From Candidatus Omnitrophota bacterium (GTDB taxonomy: Bacteria > Omnitrophota > Gorgyraeia > Gygaellales > Profunditerraquicolaceae): DNA of 11,380 bases. The DNA is taken from assembly GCA_020062065.1 (NCBI GenBank), contig JAGUWZ010000115.1:1-11380 (forward strand), given 5' to 3'. The notes below the pieces were generated by a model. That model saw only the letters and a list, made by a program, of their open reading frames with translations, had not been told where the DNA came from and did no database searches. Made by a program: the position numbers and the translations under genes. Positions 5,745-11,380 of the stretch are shown here, piece after piece. Position 1 is the stretch's first letter, and the number at the start of each line of letters is the position of its first letter.

Positions 5745-8159
5745 ATGCCGAGCAAATATTTTAAATCCTTTTCCTATTTAATGCGCATGCTTAGCTTATT
5801 TATATTTAGTTTTATTTTATTTTATTCTTTTGTTTTTGCTGAATCAGATAAGAATATTGCAGAGAAATCCATACTTCTTGTTTCTGATTCGCAAAAAAGC
5901 GAACAGGAACTTGCGCTGACAAAGCTGACACTTAAACGCCTAAAACAACTTTATGCCCAAAAAGAAGCCGAAAATAAATTACTTGTTGAGAAGATTGCTA
6001 AACTGCAAAATGATTTTCAAGGTTTTAGAGAATTAATCGACAGGCTCACCAAGGAGAAAGAAACCCTGCGGGCCAGACAGAGAGAATTGGCTACTCAACT
6101 TAAAGAGTTGGAGATGCAAAAGGTTGTTTTGCAAAAAAAGAATGAGGTTTTGAATAAAGAAAAAACACCAAGGCCTTCTGAATTGCAGGTGGCAATGTCG
6201 GAGTGTGCCAAAAAATTAGCTTTTATTAAGGAAGAGAATCAGCGTTTAAACAAAAAGAATGAAGAGATTAAGATAAAGTATGAAAATTTATCCAGGAAAT
6301 TGTTAGAATACAAGAATCAACGCATAGATTTAAATAAACAGAGAGAAAACCTCGCAGCTCAATTCCAGGATTCCCAGAAGGAACTATGGCAGTTACGCAA
6401 TAACTTAGGTCAGGCAGAAGAGAAGCGTATCCGATTAGATAATGAGTTGAGTAAATTTAAGAAAGAAAAAACTGCTTCTCAGAACGAACTATTGCAGTTG
6501 CGCGATAGCCTTACTAAGGCAGAAGAAGAACGCAATCAGCTAAGTGAGCAGTCCAGTGCACTTAAAAAACAAGAGCAGGTTTCGCAAGAGGAAATTGAGC
6601 AATTACATAAGAAACTGGCTAAAAGTGAAAATGAAGTCGCGTTGTTCCGAAATGAATATAATGACCTTAAAATAAGACATGATGAGGTATTAGTCCAACT
6701 TAAGGCAAGCCAAGAAAAAGAAAGCGCAGAGATCAAATTAAAGAAGGAACCAGAAATCAAAGCCCTTAATGAGAAAATCGAGAAACTCGAGAAAGAGCTT
6801 AAACAAGGGCAAGGACTTTCTTACCAACTTATTCAGGAGAAAGCGGCTTTCCAGAGCAAGGAGAAACAATTGGCTGCGTCTCTTGCAAATTTAACAGATC
6901 AGAAAGCTGCTCTGGAGAAGAAGAATCAGAATTTACTCCAGAAAAATCTAACACTGCAAACAGAATATGCCAAAGTCTCCGAGCAATTAGCAAGTCTCAT
7001 CGTGCAAAAATCCGAATTAGAAAAACAAAGACAAGAGATTTCCAAATCAATTCCTTACCAGCAGCAGGAAATGGATAAATTGCGTAAGGAATTATCCCAA
7101 AGTGAAAATGCGCGTGTGATGATGCAAGAAGAAGTAGATAGGCTTAAGAAACAACAAGAGGAGTTAAGCAGTCAAATTTTTCAAGCTAAAACTCAAAAAG
7201 AACAAGAAGCTGCTTTGTTAAACGCACAAATGGAACAATTGATAGCCCACAAGGAAGGAGAATTGTCTCGTCTTAATGCAAAACTGTTAGATTTAAAAAA
7301 CCAGAAAGCAGGAGAAATCAATGCCCTTAATGAAAAATTAGATAAACTAAAATCTGAACTTAAGGCATCCCAGGATTTATCTTATCAACTTGTTCAAGAA
7401 AAAGGAGATTTCCAGAGTCAGCAAAAACTGTTAGTTGCTCAGTTAAAAGAGACAGAGAATCAAAAAATATCGTCCCAGCAGGAAAAACAAAGACTAAAAG
7501 AACAGAATGCGTTCTTAAAAAACCAATATGTTAGTATTCAGCAAGAATTAAATGAGCTTAAGGCAGGATACGCAAAATTAGAAAAAGAAAAGACTTCTGT
7601 AGGGTTTTCTGACGTAAAGAAAGTAATGGAATTGGAAGCGACAAGGAAAGAGCTTTCTGAAAAGATAAAACAATACAATGAACAATTAATGTCCCGGGAA
7701 AAGCAATTCAAAGAGAAGACCGATTTAGAAAAACAGAAGCAAAAACTGGCAGAAGACTTCCAGAATCTTAAAAAAAATTATGAAGAATTAGAAAGGAAAT
7801 ATCAGACAGTAGAAGAAATTAAACAAAGAGAGCAACAACTAAAGAAGCAATATGGAAAACTGCCTGAAGAAAATGCTACGTTGCATTATAACCTGGGAGT
7901 TCTTCATGCCCAGAAGGCAGAATATCAAAAAGCGATTTCTGAATTTGAAAAAGTGCTAAAGCTTAAGTCTGAAGATGCGGAAAGTCTGTATAATCTTGGT
8001 GTTATATATGGAGAATATTTAAATGAGCGTAAAAAAGCGATTTCTTACTTTAGGCGATATCTGGCTGCAGCGCCAAATGATGTGGATACGGATAAAGTTA
8101 GAAAATATATCCTTACCTGGGAAACCTTAGAGCAAGATTTAGAGATTCCTGAATCCTGA
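5745..8159 (+). CDS. Long exported coiled-coil protein with C-terminal TPRs, copy 1
   Basis: This is a protein of 804 residues (ATG 5745; a TTG at 5739 would add two). Residue numbers below count from the TTG. A signal peptide or N-terminal anchor (LFIFSFILFYSFVFA, ending near residue 32) puts the rest in the periplasm. Residues about 40-705 are a nearly continuous coiled coil rich in Glu, Lys, Gln and Leu. This contains three exact 35-residue repeats (212-316) and an 83-residue segment that occurs twice (339-421 and 526-608). Residues about 712-785 hold two TPR motifs (LHYNLGVLHAQKAEYQKAI and SLYNLGVIYGEYLNERKKAI), and the end has a KYILTWETLE motif shared with its paralogue at 10410. I know no named family for the whole protein. 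CpoB/YbgF and FimV-like proteins share the idea of coil plus TPR only. Its neighbour suggests a secretin-associated periplasmic rod or scaffold. Confidence 0.85.
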   Translation: MPSKYFKSFSYLMRMLSLFIFSFILFYSFVFAESDKNIAEKSILLVSDSQKSEQELALTKLTLKRLKQLYAQKEAENKLLVEKIAKLQNDFQGFRELIDRLTKEKETLRARQRELATQLKELEMQKVVLQKKNEVLNKEKTPRPSELQVAMSECAKKLAFIKEENQRLNKKNEEIKIKYENLSRKLLEYKNQRIDLNKQRENLAAQFQDSQKELWQLRNNLGQAEEKRIRLDNELSKFKKEKTASQNELLQLRDSLTKAEEERNQLSEQSSALKKQEQVSQEEIEQLHKKLAKSENEVALFRNEYNDLKIRHDEVLVQLKASQEKESAEIKLKKEPEIKALNEKIEKLEKELKQGQGLSYQLIQEKAAFQSKEKQLAASLANLTDQKAALEKKNQNLLQKNLTLQTEYAKVSEQLASLIVQKSELEKQRQEISKSIPYQQQEMDKLRKELSQSENARVMMQEEVDRLKKQQEELSSQIFQAKTQKEQEAALLNAQMEQLIAHKEGELSRLNAKLLDLKNQKAGEINALNEKLDKLKSELKASQDLSYQLVQEKGDFQSQQKLLVAQLKETENQKISSQQEKQRLKEQNAFLKNQYVSIQQELNELKAGYAKLEKEKTSVGFSDVKKVMELEATRKELSEKIKQYNEQLMSREKQFKEKTDLEKQKQKLAEDFQNLKKNYEELERKYQTVEEIKQREQQLKKQYGKLPEENATLHYNLGVLHAQKAEYQKAISEFEKVLKLKSEDAESLYNLGVIYGEYLNERKKAISYFRRYLAAAPNDVDTDKVRKYILTWETLEQDLEIPES
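6372..6686 (+). repeat. Three 105-bp (35-residue) coiled-coil repeats
   Basis: Units start at 6372, 6477 and 6582, exactly 105 bp apart, and encode SQKELWQLRNNL, SQNELLQLRDSL and SQEEIEQLHKKL at equal phase. Thirty-five residues are five heptads, so the coil register is kept across the repeats. A diverged fourth unit (QQEMDKLRKELSQSENAR) occurs further on, near residue 440. Confidence 0.8.
6753..7001 (+). repeat. 83-residue coiled-coil segment, first copy
   Basis: It encodes residues about 339-421, beginning EIKALNEKIEKLEKELK and containing LSYQLIQEKAAFQS. It is similar to 7314-7562 at DNA and protein level, most strongly in its first 35 residues. This suggests lengthening of the coil by internal duplication. 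Confidence 0.7.
7314..7562 (+). repeat. 83-residue coiled-coil segment, second copy
   Basis: It encodes residues about 526-608, beginning EINALNEKLDKLKSELK and containing LSYQLVQEKGDFQS. It lies 561 bp (187 residues) after the first copy. Confidence 0.7.
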
Positions 8160-8177
8160 AAAAGTCCAAAAATAAGA

Positions 8178-8405
8178 ATGACAAGTAAATATATTACAGT
8201 TAAGGAAATAGCACATAAATACGGTTTGTCTTACCAAGTAGTAAATCGTTATTCTGACTCTGGTTTATTGAGCGTGGTTTTTAAAAAAGGCAATATCAGA
8301 TTCTATGACCGCAGGCAGATAGAGAACCGTATTAAACGTATATCTAAGTTAACGGCTGAAGGCTATTCTTTGGTCCTTATTCGCAGGAAGTTGTTGGGGA
8401 TATAA
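8178..8405 (+). CDS. Small MerR/BldC-like DNA-binding protein, copy 2
   Basis: This 75-residue protein is a lone MerR-type winged helix-turn-helix: a helix-turn-helix (VKEIAHKYGLSYQVVNRYSD, about 8-27), a wing with FKKGNIRFYD, and the closing helix TAEGYSLVLIRRKLLGI. It aligns without gaps to the product of 1730-1981 over nearly its whole length, and well over half of the residues are identical, including the end (RRKLLGI/RKKLLGI). It lacks any effector or dimerisation domain. The gene begins 18 bp after the long coiled-coil gene, with a poor Shine-Dalgarno, so it is probably read in the same transcript. It is also the first gene of the second cassette, just ahead of the repeat and secretin 2. 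Its DNA targets are unknown. Confidence 0.85.
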   Translation: MTSKYITVKEIAHKYGLSYQVVNRYSDSGLLSVVFKKGNIRFYDRRQIENRIKRISKLTAEGYSLVLIRRKLLGI

Positions 8406-8406
8406 G

Positions 8407-8437
8407 TTGTTATATCGGAAACTAAAATATTTATAAT
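8407..8437 (+). promoter_or_regulatory. Possible promoter for the second secretin operon
   Basis: A perfect -10 TATAAT (8432-8437) is preceded by TTGTTA (8407-8412) with a 19-nt spacer. The spacing is long, as in some MerR-controlled promoters, where the regulator corrects it (known for MerR). Transcripts from here would carry the palindromic repeat in their leader. Support is weak because the -35 is imperfect and the region is AT-rich. Confidence 0.3.
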
Positions 8438-8441
8438 AAAT

Positions 8442-8600
8442 AAGCCAATTTAAGAACTACCTTTTGATGAACGCAGATACACGCAGATTACACGCAGATA
8501 TTCGCAGATTTAAAGATTTATCTGCGACTATCTGCGTTGGATTTGCGAAAATCTGCGTTAAAATGGGGTTGAAATTATCATTTTACTAGTTGTTAAATCA
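8442..8600. repeat. 159-bp GCAGAT palindromic repeat, copy B (inverted to copy A)
   Basis: It is the reverse complement of 3026-3184 at roughly 90% by eye, with a few single-base indels. It carries the same core of CGCAGAT units followed by ATCTGCG units, able to form a stem of about 40 bp around a loop near 8510-8520. It fills most of the gap between the second MerR-like gene and secretin 2, and ends 8 bp before the ATG at 8608. Both copies therefore lie directly upstream of a secretin operon but in opposite orientation. Confidence 0.85.
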
Positions 8601-8607
8601 CCTTATA

Positions 8608-10413
8608 ATGAAATTATTTAAGATTTTTTTAATAGTGATTTCTGGGGTAATTTTCGCGATATCGCAGATATCAGCCCAAGAGACGCAGCGGATTCCCAGA
8701 TTAACTTTGTCCGATATCACTAAACTTACTGATAGCCATCCAATCCTGGATTTTCCAGATGTGACTATTTCCTTGGATTTACGCGATATGGATATGATTG
8801 AGGCCTTAAAATATATTGCCACTAAGGCAGGTCTAAACATCATTCCGAGTAAGGATGTTAGTGGCCGCATTTCGCTTATGGTGGAAAACGCATCTCTTAA
8901 GGATGTTTTCGATATTATTTTACGCAGCAACAACTTAGCTTACGAAAAAAAAGGCGATATCTATAATGTGATGAGTGAAAATGAATACAAGGCGCGTTAC
9001 GGTAAGAACTTTTTTGACTCTAGGGTAATAAAGGTTTTTCGCCTCCAATACGCTATACCGGAGCAGGCCTTTAATCTTCTTAACACCCTGAAGAGCGAAA
9101 TCGGAAAAATCTTGCTGGATCAGGAATCCGGTGTTATATTGGCGATGGATACTCCTGAGCGGGTTGCAAATATGGAAGCAACGCTTACAGCAATGGAACA
9201 AAAAGGCATTATCCGGGTTTTTAATTTAAAGTATGCCCGCGCCAAAGATATTGAGGAGCAGCTTAAAAACCAGCTTGATATAAAAAAGGTAGGTTCGATT
9301 AAATCTGATGAGCGCACTAATCAGGTTATTGTGCAGACTTTATCTGAGCGTATGGAAGATATAAGCAGGTTAATTCAGGGGTTAGATCAAAAAACCAAAC
9401 AGATTCTTATAGACGCTAAGATAATACAAGTCAAACTGAAGGATGAGTTGGGTGCAGGGGTGCAGTGGGAAGGTCTATTTGATTGGGGTAGAAAGTATGG
9501 CTTAGGTTACTTGGGTTCTTATCCTTTTAGTTCTGTTCAGGCAGCAACTGCTTCCTGGCGTTCCAGGTTGGATACCTGGAAAACTGTAGGCAATGTGGGG
9601 TCTTATCCATTTAGCGGCACTTCTACTAATTATTCCAGCGGCACAAAAAGTACGGGATCGTCAGAAATACATGTAGGAATTGTTGGTAAACATGATTTTG
9701 ACACGGTGATAAAATATTTACAGACTTTAGGACAAACCCGAATTCTTTCCAATCCCAAGCTGGCGGTGATTAATAACCAGGAGGCAAAGATCCTTGTAGG
9801 CGAACGACGGGCCTATATTACCACTACCACGACTCAAACCCAGACCAGTAACACGGTATCAGAAGCAGTGACCTATGTTGACGTAGGGGTGCAGCTTTTA
9901 GTAACGCCGACCATAAACGATGAAGGTTTTGTAACTGTAAAGATTAAACCTGAAATCAGCTCGGTGATAGATTACCTGGCTACTTCAAGCGGGAATAAAA
10001 TTCCCATTATTGATACCTCAACCGCTGAGACCATTGTGATGGTGAAAAATGGCACCAGTATTCTTATTGGTGGATTAAGCAAAGAAGAGAAAACCCTTGA
10101 TTCCGAAGGCATGCCGTTTTTAAGTAAAATTCCGGTGATAGGAGAGGCATTTAGATCGCGGACTAAGAAATCCAGCCGTTCAGAATTAGTGGTTTTACTT
10201 ACACCGCATATCGTAAGCGGAGACGAGCTGATTACTGGATATAGTCGCGATTTTGGTTATCTCTTAGATAAGGAATACCAGCCGTATCAGGATTTCAGCG
10301 AACAAGCGCAAAAATTAGAATTGAAGTCTTATCAAATATACCCAGGGATAGAGGGAGAGATAGATAAATTACCCGGCATTAAGCCAGCCAGAGAACTGTG
10401 GGGAGGAAAATGA
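8608..10413 (+). CDS. Secretin 2 (GspD/PilQ-type), paralogue of secretin 1
   Basis: This 601-residue secretin has the same domain order as secretin 1: signal peptide (MKLFKIFLIVISGVIFA, cut near ISA-QE), N0/STN domain (about 52-128, beginning ISLDLRDMDMIEALKYIA), N1-like and N3-like domains, then the barrel domain. The barrel shows the signature VMVKNGTSILIGGL and final strand LVVLLTPHIV. More than half of the residues match secretin 1 by eye, and residues 292-346 are nearly identical. ATG 8608 is chosen because it gives a clean signal peptide. A TTG at 8590 lies inside the repeat. No good Shine-Dalgarno is visible before either. The stop overlaps the ATG of the next gene. No GspC-like gene accompanies this copy, so it may share the partner encoded at 3204 or pair with secretin 1. 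Confidence 0.95.
   Translation: MKLFKIFLIVISGVIFAISQISAQETQRIPRLTLSDITKLTDSHPILDFPDVTISLDLRDMDMIEALKYIATKAGLNIIPSKDVSGRISLMVENASLKDVFDIILRSNNLAYEKKGDIYNVMSENEYKARYGKNFFDSRVIKVFRLQYAIPEQAFNLLNTLKSEIGKILLDQESGVILAMDTPERVANMEATLTAMEQKGIIRVFNLKYARAKDIEEQLKNQLDIKKVGSIKSDERTNQVIVQTLSERMEDISRLIQGLDQKTKQILIDAKIIQVKLKDELGAGVQWEGLFDWGRKYGLGYLGSYPFSSVQAATASWRSRLDTWKTVGNVGSYPFSGTSTNYSSGTKSTGSSEIHVGIVGKHDFDTVIKYLQTLGQTRILSNPKLAVINNQEAKILVGERRAYITTTTTQTQTSNTVSEAVTYVDVGVQLLVTPTINDEGFVTVKIKPEISSVIDYLATSSGNKIPIIDTSTAETIVMVKNGTSILIGGLSKEEKTLDSEGMPFLSKIPVIGEAFRSRTKKSSRSELVVLLTPHIVSGDELITGYSRDFGYLLDKEYQPYQDFSEQAQKLELKSYQIYPGIEGEIDKLPGIKPARELWGGK
9481..9645 (+). repeat. Secretin patch almost identical to 4736-4900
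   Basis: This is the secretin 2 copy of the conserved 165-bp patch (residues 292-346). The longest exact shared runs are about 34 and 26 bp. Most differences are at third codon positions, with one cluster (ACTGCTTCC versus AACGATCCT) changing three residues. Confidence 0.85.
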
Positions 10414-11380
10414 AAAAGCGCTTTTTAAATGTAAGAGTTTCCACGCTAATTTTTATCGTCTTTATATTTGTTTTCTTGGATCAGGTCTATCCTCAAGAAA
10501 ATATTAAAGCAGAATATGAAAAACTAAAAAAAGAGTATGAAAAGGTCGTAGCCGACCGCGATAATATCTTAGCCCAGAGCAAATATTTACTGGAATATAA
10601 AACAAAGGCACAGGCGCAAGAAGCAGAGACTGAAAAAATACAGGCAGCAAAAGACCAAGTAGAGCTTAAACTTAAGGCATTGGAAGAGAAATTTTCTCAA
10701 TTAGAGAAAAGATCAGAGGAAGAAAAAGCTATCCTCGTGCCAAAAATCAGCACCTTAGAAAATCAGGTCTCTGTCTTAACTCAGGAAAGAGACAAACTGA
10801 AGAATTCTCTTGAAAAACTCGAGATTGAGTATAAAATATTACCTGAAACAAAGAGAGAAATCGTCCGTCTGCAGGATGAAAAAAGGGAATTAATCAAGAA
10901 CTATAATCAGAGCGATGCGAAAGTCAAACGTCTGGAACAAAAGAAGTTGGATTTAGATGCCCAGATTGAGATTTATCGTATGCAGGTAAAGGATTTCAGG
11001 AAGCGCTATGAACAGGCAATAGCCAAGAACCGCGAATTTGAAAAGAAAGCGGAACAGATACCTGTGCGTTTTGCAGAACTTGCCCGACAGAATAAGGTGC
11101 TTATCAAAGAAACAGCGCTGATGCATTACAACCTGGGGGTTTTTTACACCAAAAACAAAGAGTATCAACGCGCCATAGCCGAATTTGAGAAATCCGTTAA
11201 ACTTAATCCTGATGATCCATACAGCCACTATAACCTGGGTTATATATATGCTGAATATGTGTTGGACCGTCCAAAAGCAATAGAGAATTTCAGGAAATTC
11301 TTGAGTCTTGTTAAAACAGAAGATAAGGATGTGGATTGGGTGAAGAAATATATTCTTACCTGGCAGACATGGGAAGGCAA
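10410..11380 (+). CDS. Exported coiled-coil/TPR protein, copy 2 (3' end outside window)
   Basis: The frame is open from ATG 10410 to the right edge (323 codons seen), so the gene is cut by the window. GGGAGG lies just upstream, and the ATG overlaps the TGA of secretin 2 (ATGA), which implies translational coupling. An N-terminal signal peptide (LIFIVFIFVFL, cut near YPQ-EN) leads to a coiled coil of about 205 residues. Two TPRs follow, beginning near residue 236 (MHYNLGVFYTKNKEYQRAI and SHYNLGYIYAEYVLDRPKAI). The last residues seen, VKKYILTWQTWEG, match the C-terminus of the 5745-8159 product, so little is probably missing. It has the same architecture as that paralogue but a coil about one third as long. 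The role is inferred from position as a periplasmic partner of secretin 2. No catalytic motif is seen. Confidence 0.88.
   Translation, partial: MKKRFLNVRVSTLIFIVFIFVFLDQVYPQENIKAEYEKLKKEYEKVVADRDNILAQSKYLLEYKTKAQAQEAETEKIQAAKDQVELKLKALEEKFSQLEKRSEEEKAILVPKISTLENQVSVLTQERDKLKNSLEKLEIEYKILPETKREIVRLQDEKRELIKNYNQSDAKVKRLEQKKLDLDAQIEIYRMQVKDFRKRYEQAIAKNREFEKKAEQIPVRFAELARQNKVLIKETALMHYNLGVFYTKNKEYQRAIAEFEKSVKLNPDDPYSHYNLGYIYAEYVLDRPKAIENFRKFLSLVKTEDKDVDWVKKYILTWQTWEG

Noticed and set aside
8590..8607. TTG start for secretin 2 at 8590
   Set aside because: It lies inside the repeat, has no Shine-Dalgarno and puts non-signal residues before a good MKLFK signal peptide at ATG 8608.
8604..8609. TATAAT as a -10 for secretin 2
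   Set aside because: It overlaps the start codon, so transcription would begin inside the gene, and no fitting -35 is present.

Overview
The window looks like chromosomal DNA of a diderm (outer-membrane) bacterium of low to moderate GC content. The evidence is two outer-membrane secretins, a GspC/PilP-type inner-membrane partner, a SurA-like periplasmic protein and several Sec signal peptides. The overall style (AT-rich, GCAGAT-type palindromic repeats, secretins paired with coiled-coil/TPR proteins) would suit an uncultured lineage such as Omnitrophota or a neighbour. That placement is a guess from pattern and cannot be proved here. All genes are on the + strand. There is no tRNA, rRNA, CRISPR array, transposase or integrase.

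Region 1 (1-1570) is a two-component pair. A PAS-containing sensor histidine kinase, cut by the left window edge, is followed by a single-domain CheY-like response regulator with a strong ribosome binding site. The short gap between them can fold into competing hairpins.

Region 2 (1571-8405) starts with a good sigma70-type promoter and a small MerR/BldC-like DNA-binding protein. It continues with a SurA-like exported protein, a 159-bp palindromic repeat, a GspC/PilP-like protein, a secretin and a very long exported coiled-coil protein ending in TPRs. A second small MerR/BldC-like gene closes the run. Overlaps and short gaps suggest one or two operons.

Region 3 (8406-11380) repeats much of region 2: an inverted copy of the 159-bp repeat, a second secretin, and a second, shorter coiled-coil/TPR protein that runs off the right edge. 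The layout is therefore a tandem duplication of a cassette (MerR-like regulator, repeat, secretin, coiled-coil/TPR rod). GspC and the SurA-like gene are present only once.

The likely joint job is assembly of a type II secretion or type IV pilus-like outer-membrane channel. The GspC/PilP protein links the inner membrane to the secretin, the SurA-like protein helps outer-membrane protein folding, and the coiled-coil/TPR proteins act as periplasmic partners of the secretins. No ATPase, platform protein or pilin lies in the window, so the substrate and exact system are unknown. The most unusual points are the paired secretins with one nearly identical 55-residue patch, the rods of very different length, and the inverted repeats bracketing a 5.3-kb block.
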